Below, one piece after another: positions 54,421 to 64,000 of a DNA stretch of 64,000 nt. Origin of the DNA: Mytilus californianus (Eukaryota; Mollusca; Bivalvia; Mytilida; Mytilidae); assembly GCF_021869535.1 (NCBI RefSeq), contig NW_026262712.1, forward strand, positions 66,744,100-66,808,099, read 5' to 3'. The notes beneath the pieces were generated by a model. That model worked only from the letters and a program-made list of their open reading frames with translations. It searched no databases and was not told where the DNA came from. The first letter of the stretch is position 1, and every line of letters starts with the position of its first letter. Both the position numbers and the translations under genes were made by a program.

Positions 54421-56689
54421 TCATATATTCCTTCAATAGGGAAATAAATATATGAATCTTCATGATCTTAAGAGGTGAACTTTTTGCATACGAATTGGTT
54501 CTTATAATAAATTACAAAAAAAAAAGTAAAAAAGAAATTAATTTCTTTTTGCTTGCATAAGGTATCATTTTGCTTTACGATTTAAAAAAATTCGTTATGT
54601 AAATTTTGCTAAATTGTGTGTTATAACATGACATCATTACACATATGACATCAATCAATGACCTTTAAATGTCAGATTATTATCAATAAAAGTGATTCGT
54701 TCAAAAATGTTTTATTAGAGAAAAATGAACATTTTGTATTCACTTTTAAGTTTCCTTTGCAAGCGCAACAGTATCATTATATAACTCAACACTTATAAAT
54801 CCATAAAACTGTTGCTTTCGTAATTAAAATAAAACGGTCATATTAATTATTGACAAAAATACACCGTATAATTTTTAATTTCCGACACCCGGAAACACTT
54901 TTCCCGCCATTTTACAATGAAACAGACCATACTTTTAAATGATGCTATCGATACTCTTATCGAAATCTGTTTCCATGTATTGTTGCGCAAATAAAACAAT
55001 TATTTAGCCATTTTCACCTCGTTTTTGACACCTACTTAATCTAATTGGAAAAAGACCGAATAATAAAAATGAGAAAATGATACGTCAATAGATGGAAAAC
55101 ATGGAACAAAAAAGTCAGTGTTATAGTTATATACAGCGATATCTTGTATCACGCTGTTATTTCGATGCAACGCCCGTGATATTCACAAAGCTATTGACAT
55201 CTCTTCTGTTAACTCAATGAGTAATTCGTCTATACAAGTAATTGCTTGAAGAAAATTATTTTTACACAAACGAAAGTATGCGCAGCTGCATAAAAATTTT
55301 GCATCATCATTCCAACTTTTTTTGTAGTGGTAAAAAGTCATAATATTTGTTAACGGGTTGTTAAAAGAAATTGAACCGATGTTTTTGTCTTAATTTAAAT
55401 TTGTATATTCATCGAAGTTAAATTTAATAGAATAACAAAGGGTTGCTTAAATGTTCTTATGTTGCTTACATTTTAATATTGCTTCATTAATATGAGTATG
55501 ATTGGATATTTTTTCCTTATTATATTTAACTGGAGTGTTATACTTATAATACACGAATGTAAAAGTAATAGGTTTAAAGGAAATTAAAAAAAGTGCATTT
55601 GATGAGATACCAAGGCATGAAACAATGAAGAAACTAGTTTATGTTGTAAAATGTCATTATTTGTCTTGTTTTGTATCAAATTTCGAGTATATTAGAATTG
55701 AAAAAAAAGTGAGTGCACCAGAATGATAACTTTACAATTTGTAAATCTATGTAAATAGATATAGGAAAGTTTCTCTAAAAATTTGATGCTGTTATTTGCC
55801 AAAGCATAATGTTTCTACCAAGAAGATGTTGATGGAAAACTTTAAAAAAAAACAACATGTTCTTCTATTTCTTGAAATGTGCAGTAGCAGAATATGAGGT
55901 TATTCCTACGTTATAACTTAGTAAATCTTGTCTAATTCATTTGTGTGTCTTAATTCTATGCATTTCACTACATTATGTGAAAAACGAAGTATTTTTTAGA
56001 GAACTTCATTTTTGGGGCTAAAAAATGGGCCTTAATGTTCCTTCTCGTTTGCAAACCATAATACATTTGTGTTTCAACATTGTTTATTAGATGAAATATA
56101 AGGATGATTTCTTTGGGGAGGCATGTTTTAACGGTTTATGAGATAAAGTCAGGAATGTCGTCAGTGTTAGTCTCTTCTTCATTACGTTTGTTGCCTTTTT
56201 GTGAATTTGATTCTGATTTCGATCTTTTGTCGTCAATGTTGATTAAGTGATTGTGTCGGTGATTCGGAGTTCTTCGGTGTTGGATTTTGCGTTTTGTCGG
56301 TCGTATGGTTACAATGGATTAAAATTTTTATTTGTGTTACAGTAATTTGTGATGTTGCCGTCTTGTTTATGTTCATCCTTTGTTCATTAGTAAAATATTA
56401 CATTTTTTACACGTTCCACGATTGTTTAATTGCCTGATGCCACAGGACTCACTGTTAAAAATCAGATTCTCAATTATAAGGACGGCTATGTAAAAATAAT
56501 TTAAGATTAAATTGTTTCACCTAACCTGTTTATTTTAACTGGATTTGTTTGGATCATTCCTTTATAATCAGGATTCAATCAATCTTGACGAAAGGAAAAA
56601 CAAGTCTTAAGTATTTCAGTGAAGCTCAAATGAACAGGAGTAAAAATTGTCTGCTTCTTTGAAATCGGAAGCTTAATTGCATAAAATGA
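54421..56689. other. AT-rich unique DNA with a YY1-like promoter-type motif, no gene
   Basis: At 54885-54920 ACCCGGAAACACTTTTCCCG followed by CCATTTTACAATG combines an ETS-like CCGGAA and a YY1-like GCCATTTT just before an ATG. The ORF from that ATG closes after 25 codons and no donor is convincing. Nothing else is recognised in this 2.3 kb. Confidence 0.4.
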
Positions 56690-56985
56690 TAAAGCAGGTT
56701 TAACCCGCTGCATTTGTTTGCACCTGTTGTTCAGTGGTTGTCGTTTGTTGATGTGGTTCATAAGTGTTTCTCGTTTTTTTTTATATATATTAGACCGTTG
56801 ATTTTCCTGTTTTAATGGTTTTACACTAGTCATTTTTGGGGCCCTTTATAGCTTGCTGTTCGGTGTGAGCCAAGGTTCCGTGTTGAAGACCGTACTTTGA
56901 CCTATAATGGTTTAACTTTACAAATTGTGAATTGGATGGAGAGCTGTCTCATTGGCACTCATACCACATCTTCTAATATCTATTT
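56690..56985 (-). repeat. R2 dispersed repeat, variant subtype, reverse orientation
   Basis: GCAGGTTTAACCCGCTGCAT, GGGGCCCTTTATAGCTTGCT, CGTACTTTGACCTATAATGG and GAGAGCTGTCTCATTGGCAC are the reverse of 43575-43985. Confidence 0.92.
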
Positions 56986-57224
56986 ACTTTTTGTTTGTGT
57001 TATTATTTGCTTTAAGATTTTAAACAACGACAGTCAAACTTTGACAGCAGTTTAGAAGTTCTAATTTGGAAGATTCCTTTGGTTACATTTAACTATTAAT
57101 AGTTAATCAAATTTCTACCTGACCTATTTCTAAAGCTTATCTCTTATGCATACATGTATCATTATTGTTTTAACCTCAAATGTTTTTAAAATGTAAAATT
57201 AAGCAGTGTTTAAAACATATAGTC

Positions 57225-57535
57225 TCCAGCCCAGTAGTCAACACTTCTGTGTTGACATGACTTATCATTGATATGGTCAAAATTATAAATTAACTGTTGA
57301 AAAAACTTTGAATTTTTGAAATATTAAGGATTGTCTACCCCAGGAACAGATAACCTTAGCTGTATTTGGAAAGCCGTTCGGAATTTTGGGCCCTCAATGG
57401 TCTTTAACTTCTTACTTTATTTGGCCTTTCAAACTTTTTTGATTCAAGCATCACTGATGAGTCTTTTGCAGACGAAACACGTGTCAGGCGTACAAAATTT
57501 AAATCCTTGAAACTATGATGAGTTTGTTTTCCACA
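57225..57535 (+). repeat. R1 dispersed repeat, near full length
   Basis: TCCAGCCCAGTAGTCAACAC, GTGTTGACATGACTTATCAT, GGCCCTCAATGGTCTTTAAC, GATGAGTCTTTTGCAGACGA and AACACGTGTCAGGCGTACAA, ending ATGATGAGTTTGTTT. Confidence 0.94.
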
Positions 57536-57953
57536 ATGTATACTGACTTGAAAAGTTTAATATATCAGAAATCAGTCCTCCCCTTTTATGCTAGGTTACA
57601 CATAAAGATATATAGGAATGATGACGGTCAGACAAAACATCTTTCTAAAGTGAGTACCAACATTCTTTCTTTAAAATATTGTGATGAGGTATATACAACA
57701 AGCGTTGTCAATCAAATTTGGATTTTTAAAATTTCTAAAGATGTACTCCAAAAATCATCAATCACAATCATAACAATTTTCAGGTTATATCAAATATTTA
57801 GGTTTTTCTACGCTTTACTCTTATTTTCTCCATATTCATTTGAAAGATCGACATTAAAACAGAGCTTTTTCTACAAAAATAGGAAATATTTTTTAGGTCA
57901 TGAAAAATATTACTTTGTGATGAATCACACTGATTCTAACAAGTAGACCGAAG
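57536..57953. other. stretch between R1 and the LINE relic
   Basis: A 143-codon ORF (57515-57946) starts in the R1 tail. Its composition is AT-driven and I see no motif, so I do not call it a gene. It may include decayed LINE sequence upstream of the truncation point. Confidence 0.4.
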
Positions 57954-58872
57954 ATGATATCATTCTTGTTGTATGGATCTGAAATTTGGGGTTATATACC
58001 ATATAAGAAAGAAACACATATGGATAACTTTATATCAAACGATTATCTTGTACTAGAGAAAATCCATACTAAACTTTGTAAATTTTCACTTGGAGCTAAC
58101 ATAAAAGCATCAGATATGGCATGTGGAGGGGAACTAGGTTCACTCCCTACACTTTTTTTTATGTAATTATGAATATGATAAAATATTGGATTCATCTTCT
58201 GAAAGAAATTGAACCTTCAAATGTAATCCTATGGGAGGCCATAAATCTATCCCATTCTATGAACAAATCTAACCAGGAATCTTGGATAGGAAACATTAAA
58301 CATATATTTAAATTCCTAGATTTAGATTATCTATTTGTAAACAGTCAAACTTTAAACAAAACCATATATTTAAAAAAAAAAGTAAAAAATTCTTTAACAA
58401 TGAAATTTAATGAAATTTGGGTAGCTAGTTTAGAAAGCAATTCTGGGAAGAGTACCAATATACAGTCAGGCAATAAATTAAGAACTTACAGAAAATTCCA
58501 AAATATTTTTATTTTTTAACCATATTTAACAGTAAATTCAAAAAAAGGCAGGCAAATAATTACAAGATTTAGAACTAGCTGTCATGACCTTGAAATTGAA
58601 AGAGGGAGGTATATTGGTATAAAATTGAAGACACAAAGTGTAAGCTATGTAAGAACGCAGTTGAAGATGAACTTCATTTTCTTTTAAAATGTCCTGTTCT
58701 AAAAGATACAAGATCTAATCATCTGTCTAGTTCAAATTCTAGATTCAAAAAAATTTCAAAGTTATCTGATGAAATGAAATTTGTTTGGATTCTTTCATCT
58801 GAAGATTTATTTGTTACTTCAAATTTATCTAAATTATTGCACTCCCTATTGGAAGACGCAAGAAATTTCTAG
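57954..58872 (+). pseudogene. 5'-truncated, frameshifted LINE ORF2 C-terminus (non-LTR retrotransposon)
   Basis: The relic is the end of a non-LTR retrotransposon polyprotein, downstream of the reverse-transcriptase palm. Frame 3 (57954-58166) encodes SFLLYGSEIWGY, then EKIHTKLCKFSLGANIKAS and GGELGSLP, a block characteristic of the thumb/connector of CR1- and RTE-like elements. Frame 2 (58121-58516, and again after a TAA to about 58626) continues with IITRFRTSCHDLEIERGRY. Frame 1 (58627-58872) encodes CKLC...HFLLKC, a C-x2-C...H-x4-C zinc knuckle, and ends at TAG. At least two frameshifts and one stop disable it. The catalytic YADD-type motif and the endonuclease are absent, as expected of 5' truncation. 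The clade is not decided from this fragment. Confidence 0.85.
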
Positions 58873-59135
58873 AAAATATCAATGTAGTTTGAAAAATAGA
58901 AAATTAAAAAAGTCGATCAGAAGTTTTCTCCCATAGACCTAGGTCTATAAATAGATTAAGAAACGTATTTTCTCCAGGTCACAGTGGCTTCCAAAATGAC
59001 TTAATGTTTTGTCAATGACATTGTTTATAATTATGTTACTTTGTTTTAATGTGTATACATGTTTTTGTTTAAATGTACTTAAATCACTCTAATCATTCTA
59101 ATCATTTACTGTGCTTAATTTTGTAATTCATTTGA
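58873..59135 (+). other. probable LINE 3' UTR and spacer
   Basis: No ORF. The AT-rich stretch follows the LINE stop codon and includes AATCACTCTAATCATTCTAA, a short tandem of the kind found at LINE 3' ends. The boundary is not visible. Confidence 0.4.
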
Positions 59136-59990
59136 TTGTATAGCTCAAATTTTGGGCATCATGAATGGTTAATAAAATATCTTGTATCTTGCGTCATTAA
59201 AACGCTGGATTTTTTTATCAACAACATATTTGTTAAGTTAAATGGATTGATATTTCAACCGACTGTCGGTATTTCAATGGGTATTCAATGTCATCCCCAT
59301 TGGCAGTCTTGTTTTTACTCATTTGGAGCAGAATTCATATAGCACTTTCTTATAGTCATAAAGAAAAAGTATCTTATAAAGTGCTTTCATTTCACTTTCA
59401 GATATATTGATGATGTCGTCACTCAATAACCACACATTTCAATGAGTGCAGACATTTCATATATCGTATCGAACTTGAAATTAAGGATATTTCTGAAACT
59501 ATGAGGTCTGTTTCATATTTTGATTTTTTTTTCTCGATATTGATAGAGATGGATGAGTTCCCATTTCTCAGCTGCAACATACCCCTGCCCAATCATATGG
59601 CGTTTGCATATCTCAATTGAAACGTCGCGCTCGTGCATGTTCACACAATACGGACTTCATTTACTGGGGTACTATTTACATAAAAAAACTCCTATAACAG
59701 AGTTGTGAAGAAAAAGGAAAGAAATGGACACTGAACCATCACAAAATGTGTCTCAACTCACCAGGGACATCTTTCGCGGCTGTAGATCTTTAGAAAGCAG
59801 AGTAGTCGTCTGATTTTATCGTTTTTCCGATAGTGTAATTTGAATGTGGATTCGCATGGCGGGGGATGGATGCATAGCAGGAAACGCTTAACCTGTCAAT
59901 GTACAAGGTCTCGGCCTTTTTTGGAGTTCATTCGATTTTCTCAGAGATTATTTTGTTAATTGTACCTTGATTTGTATCTTCTTATTCGAT
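59136..59990 (+). pseudogene. broken reverse transcriptase of a second retroelement
   Basis: Frame 3 from 59136 encodes TLDFFINNIFVKLNGLIFQ, then TVGISMG (RT motif of the x-G-x-x-M-G type). After an in-frame TAG at 59340 it continues to CFHFTFRYIDDVV at 59394-59420, the catalytic YIDD box, and stops at 59430. A further block, FPFLSCNIPLPNHMAFA, is readable at 59561-59611, so similarity to the family continues beyond the stops. This is not the same element as the LINE relic just upstream: the RT motif class differs and its order restarts. I remember this RT type as common in mussel and coral genomes, but I am unsure of its superfamily (Penelope-like or other). It is inactive, with several stops and frameshifts. 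Confidence 0.75.
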
Positions 59991-60924
59991 TTACGAGATT
60001 TAAATATCGGTAAAATACTGTTGCCTTTATTTACAAATATCAACCTCCAAGATATTGCACCACGAGTTCTAAGAGGCATTCAAAGCGACATACCTTTGGA
60101 GGAAAAAAATAGTAATGTCTCCTAGGTGAAAAACATTTCCAATAATTTCCGTTACGAAATCACGTAGTTATAAGTATCTAAGATTCCAACTCCCTCATGT
60201 ATGGTTGTGGCGATCCCTTTTATGCACTTTTTGGTCATATAGGTTGTTTAGTATTTTGTCATCCCTGGCTTTTATATTTTTGTATTTGAACTTTCCAAAC
60301 ACATGTAAATCAAGAAAAGCGCCTCGGTACCACAATTCATATAAATGATATTTTATAATAGAAAAACAAAGGATATGAAGTATCGATCCATGACACAAAT
60401 TCAGTACATGCACAGCAAAAATTAAAAAAAAAACAAAAAATAAACAAAACAAAAAAACCACACACACACACACAAAAAACAAAGAAACAGCGCTTTAATT
60501 GCTGTTCTTAATCTCAAAGTCACAGTGAGGCCTTCAACACGAAGCGAAAAACGCTCACCTCACTGCAAGTTTAAGACGGGCCTTAGTACTTGGTTGAGCA
60601 GAATTCTTTGCAAACTGAAATCATTCGTTTATTTTACTTTGCAAGATGTAACACCACCAAATCGGACCCGGTCATAAAGAACATACAGGAAAGTAGTACA
60701 TATTTTAAACAAAATCGTTCCTACGCATAGGTGTAAAAATAAAACTATGTAGAATATATTTTGGTAGTTTAGGTATCAAATGAAAGGTGAAGGACTGGTG
60801 ATCCTTGTAAGAACACCTTTTTGATTGATCATTTTGAATAATTCAAAAAGGTTTGAACTAGTTTGAGTAAAGTCGTTTTTGATATATTTTAAAGCAGAAA
60901 ATTAAGTCTAATTTACATCTCATT
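59991..60924. other. stretch with a hairpin and an A-rich low-complexity tract
   Basis: 60421-60482 is A-rich with a short (CA)n run and yields a Phe-rich minus-strand ORF. At 60509-60582 CTTAATCTCAAAGTCACAGTGAGG (first 10 and last 10 bases pair) and CCTCACTGCAAGTTTAAG form a stem round a loop containing GAAGCGAAAA. Confidence 0.6.
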
Positions 60925-61290
60925 ATTTCCTTGATAGAGGGTTGCCGCCATCACGAGTTGGTTTACTGTTATGGAATACCTGTTCCAGCTGTGGTAACTA
61001 CAATTTCGTCCTTTTTACATAGAATGTGACATCATCAAATTAAACTTGTCACTGAGTTTGTACTTACACGAGTAACACAGTTGTGCAAGATCTGTATCTC
61101 CTTCCGAAGCACATGAAAGTCAACCTGGTTTTTGGTGGGGTTCGTGTTGCTCAGTCTATAGTTTTCTATGTTGAGTTTGTATATTGCTGATTGTCTTATG
61201 GTCGTTTTTCGTTTGTTTTTTTTTTGCCATAGCGTTATCAATTTGTCATCATTCATTGGTATCTTCAAATTCTCTTCTGTTACATGCGAG
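60925..61290 (+). repeat. R4 dispersed repeat, longest copy
   Basis: TTCCTTGATAGAGGGTTGCC, CATCACGAGTTGGTTTACTG, GCAAGATCTGTATCTCCTTC, TTTTGGTGGGGTTCGTGTTG and CTCAGTCTATAGTTTTCTAT. ORFs on both strands are its translations. Confidence 0.92.
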
Positions 61291-62064
61291 TCTCCCACAT
61301 TAGCTACATTTGTTTTTCCTTTATTGAAATGGTTCCTATTTATGATCAAAAATGATCTTGATCGAATTCACTCACTACCGGTGACTGTTCAATTCATATA
61401 CATTCTGATTTTGTATTGGCTGCAAGGGAAATAACTTGATTCCATTATATGTTTCCAATGTCTGTAAGCAATCAAAGAATATAATTATTAGCTCCTCCCA
61501 CCAAATTAAATAACAACCTTCTAATTCATCATTCGGGAACTAGCGGCACTAACGGCAAATGATTTAAGCTAATGAAAAATGCATTTTTTTATTTGTTTGA
61601 AAAAATAGCATATATATCTTATGAACAATTGATATAAATATGAAACAATAAAACATTATCCTATGATGTAAAATAGTTATTGCAATTAAATCAATATTTT
61701 ATTAGATCTATCTACCTAGAAATAGACATCTACATTATGCAAATTATAACTTTATGACGTACAGTTGATTTCAAGTGAGACAATACTGCTTTCAAATCAT
61801 TACACAATGCCTGCTGAAGTTTTGTGAATAAAGGTTTACTTTCAGATTCAAAATATATTTTAAGATTATAATATTATAAGACCTGTTAATATAACAATTG
61901 AATGCTTCCATTTTTCGCGTTAGATTAGTCACTTGTTTTGATTTTGAATAAAATAAAAAAAAAGAAAACAGCAACATATGATGAATAATAGTACACAATG
62001 ACATGTATTCTAGAATACACGCCAATAATATTATCTGAACTTTTGAACTATCATACCCTCCCTC
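61291..62064. other. AT-rich unique DNA, no gene seen
   Basis: A 77-codon minus-strand ORF at 61792-62025 has no motif. Confidence 0.5.
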
Positions 62065-62317
62065 TTAATGAGGTTCACGTTGGATGGGGTCTACAGATTA
62101 AAGAATAATGGGCAAAATATATAAAGAAAAGAGAAAAATGGACAAAAAAAAATAAAGAATAGAGAAAAATGAGGTGCTAAAATATAAAGAATAGAGAATA
62201 ATGAGCAAAAAGTATAAAGAATAGAGAATAATGAGCAAAAAGTATAAAGAATAGAGAAAAATGGCCTAGAAATTAAAGAATAAAGAAATGAAGGACCCCC
62301 ATCCAGATCCTCATTAA
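62065..62317. mobile_element. TTAA-flanked MITE, 245 bp, with internal purine minisatellite
   Basis: TTAA at 62065-62068 and 62314-62317 flanks TGAGGTTCACGTTGGATGGG ... CCCCCATCCAGATCCTCA, diverged inverted ends of about 28 bp. The interior (62098-62283) is an almost pure A/G tandem array with a 30-bp period (TAAAGAATAGAGAATAATGA at 62185, 62215 and 62245) and diverged flanking units. Confidence 0.8.
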
Positions 62318-62360
62318 TTGGTTGATTGTTGTTTGCTTAGCGTCCAGTGGCACTTCTTTA
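62318..62360 (-). mobile_element. SINE tail fragment, second type
   Basis: GGTTGATTGTTGTTTGCTTA and GCGTCCAGTGGCA match the tail at 31436-31460. Confidence 0.6.
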
Positions 62361-63417
62361 GTTTACGAAGATAAGATAGAAAAACATGTTTTCACCTATT
62401 CGTTTATATTTATTGAGTCGATTTTTTAATTGCATTTATTTTGCTTTCTTTTTAGTTAAGATCAGAAAATTTACTGCGGGATAGTTTCGTTTCCGGTAGA
62501 AATTGACAATATAAAAGTGACGTTTACTATAACGTTACAATTATTTACGTTATAGTCGTTAGAAACGAGCTAATTAAGAAAGATATTCGGATGATAACAT
62601 AGAATTATATAATCAAGTTTATAGTCATGTTCTTTATTTTATTAAGAATGTCACACAATTAAACTTCCGCCATTTTGATTCTCTTCCAACGATGTTCCGA
62701 TAAGCTTTGTAATGGAGCCAGCAATAATTTTCCTAATTTAATATTGATTTATAGACGTTTTGAATATAAAAAATCTAACACCGGACGGAATTTGATAAAC
62801 TGGAATGGACAAATGGTTTTCATTAAGATAATATTGTTAATGTCGAACTGAAGGCGACAATAAAATTATAATTACCATGACGACCATGGTGAATAAAACA
62901 CATACGGATATTTTGTTTAATGTTTCTATTTGTTTTAAATTTAAACCTTTCATGAAAATAACATTGTATTTGGGTAAATATCTTGAACATTCAATTTGTA
63001 TCAGAAAGTATCTTAAATTAAATAAACTGTTTTAAGGTCCACGGGTACGTTTCCTTTTATCCAAGTCATAAATATGTCTTTAAAAAGGTTAAAGCTAATA
63101 GTACTTTATTATGTTATTCTTTTTATTTAACTTATATTCACAAAAAGTAAGTCAATCTATTCGGAACAACTTAGTAAGTTTAAATAATGAAAAATCGTAA
63201 AGAAATTTTCAAAGTGCTTGAATCTAAAACTCCTTGTTATGTCATTTGGAATATCATTATGGTTAGAAAGAAATGAAAGGATATGAATACAAAATTGCAT
63301 AGCAAAAAAAAATTTATATTCTTATTTATTAAAGTAAATTTAGTGAACTAAAAGAAAATATTTCCCCTTAAAAACATAAATTCAGCACTTTTTTGTTTGT
63401 ACAATACTGTAGACGCT
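62361..63417. other. AT-rich unique DNA with a YY1-like motif, no gene seen
   Basis: At 62663 TTCCGCCATTTTGATTC is a good YY1-type element, followed by two short ATG ORFs that close within ten codons. No gene model follows. Confidence 0.45.
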
Positions 63418-63699
63418 TCATTGTTTAATAAATTGATTGATTGATTGGTTGGTGTTTAACGCCACTTTCAGCACTATTGGTCTATTTCGTGGCGGTCAGT
63501 TTTTATTGGTGGGGGACGACGGAGTACCCGGATAGAACTATCGATTTCGGTAAGAAAACTGACAGTCCTAGTTAATTAAGGTTGAGTCGAAGGCACCTGC
63601 CACGTGCCGGATTCTTACTCACAACCTCTGTGTTGACAGGCTGGTAATACAGTAGTTCGACTTCTTAGACCTCTCGGTCACCGAGGCCTCATTGTTTAA
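63418..63699 (-). mobile_element. tRNA-derived SINE with 11-bp target site duplication
   Basis: On the minus strand the element begins GGCCTCGGTGACCGAGAGGT, which resembles the 5' end and A box of a tRNA (Leu/Ser-type GGCCGAGTGG). A diverged B-box region follows (GTTGTGAGTAAGAATCCGGC). The body includes CACGTGGCAGGTGCC, AACTGACCGCCACGAAATAG and GGCGTTAAACACCAACC, and the 3' end is the simple repeat (AATC)n. TCATTGTTTAA stands at both sides (63418-63428 and 63689-63699), a perfect 11-bp duplication. It is the only SINE here with both ends intact. Confidence 0.9.
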
Positions 63700-63939
63700 A
63701 ATGTGTTATATCAAAGATAAAAAAAAATCAATTATTTCAATTCAATGAAACTGAATAAGATAAGATAATTTAAACTTTTGTTTTCAATAATTTAATAACA
63801 ATGTGTCATGAAAATTGATTGGTCTGTAATTTAAATCCATGATTGATCATTTGACTTCACTATGTAGTCACTTGTAAAGAGACGCTGGGCGTGAAACATC
63901 ATGATGTATGTTATCTACTCTTCCAGTACATATAAATAA

Positions 63940-64000
63940 ACTCATCGTAGATACCTGGATTTAAATTTTGTACGTCAGGCGCGCGTTTCGTGTACAAAAG
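63940..64000 (-). repeat. R1 dispersed repeat, 3' end, cut by the window edge
   Basis: AACTCATCGTAGATACCTGG, TTTTGTACGTCAGGCGCG and CGTTTCGTGTACAAAAG are the inverted R1 tail and core. It continues beyond the window. Confidence 0.9.

Noticed and set aside
54885-54990. Promoter and start codon with ETS- and YY1-like motifs
   Set aside because: The ORF closes after 25 codons and no donor is convincing, so kept only as a note within the surrounding stretch.
57515-57946. 143-codon plus-strand ORF, second longest in the window
   Set aside because: It begins in the R1 tail, and no reverse transcriptase or other motif could be found in this frame.
60195-60482. 95-codon Phe/Val-rich minus-strand ORF
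   Set aside because: Its start lies in an A/C-rich low-complexity tract.
1-64000. Bacterial-type operons, rRNA genes, true tRNA genes, LTR retrotransposons with paired LTRs
   Set aside because: None could be seen on either strand by reading. A covariance-model and LTR-pair search would be needed to exclude diverged ones.

Overview
The window looks like a piece of a large, AT-rich animal genome, most likely a marine bivalve and probably a mussel (Mytilus or close kin). Several dispersed repeat families here match sequences I remember as abundant in mussel DNA (cores such as GACGAAACGCGCGTC, ATTGCCAATGAGACAACTAT and TCGTGTTGCTCAGTCT). The same families recur many times within these 64 kb. The tRNA-derived SINE, the LINE relics and the lack of any long open reading frame also point to a metazoan. 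The species call rests on memory and was not checked against a database. For cross-reference the families are labelled R1 to R8.

No complete protein-coding gene is visible. The window reads as intergenic or intronic DNA crowded with old and young mobile elements. Nearly all short ORFs are chance frames in AT-rich DNA or translations of repeats. The only coding candidates are weak: a short first-exon-like ORF at 30991-31152 (+) with a perfect YY1-like start region and a half zinc finger; a 75-bp exon-like block at 36141-36215 (-) and a 47-bp one at 36624-36670 (-), both with good splice signals but incompatible phases; a start codon followed at once by a donor consensus at 16598-16609 (+); and two short ORFs of coding-like composition (3225-3428 -, 39327-39578 +).

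Layout: 0-9.4 kb holds a 29-bp minisatellite with higher-order duplication, R1/R2/R3/R4/R8 copies, a (TA)n tract and a 398-bp TTAA-flanked MITE inserted in an R8 copy. 9.4-28 kb is mostly unique AT-rich DNA with R2, R7, R4 and R8 copies and two related palindromic elements. 28277-33536 is the most striking unit: a 5.26-kb segment with long terminal inverted repeats, each carrying an AT-rich minisatellite, and a perfect 6-bp direct repeat (GAAGAG) at both outer edges. It looks like one large transposon, later invaded by R2 and SINE copies. 33.5-48 kb is unique DNA with scattered repeats. 48-53 kb contains two near-identical composite repeats about 3.9 kb apart, a 700-bp fold-back element and an 84-bp-arm hairpin. 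57.2-61.3 kb holds an R1 copy, a 5'-truncated LINE tail with zinc knuckle, a second broken reverse transcriptase and an R4 copy. 62-63.7 kb has a TTAA-flanked MITE with a purine-rich 30-bp minisatellite, and an intact-looking SINE with an 11-bp target duplication. The window ends inside an R1 copy.
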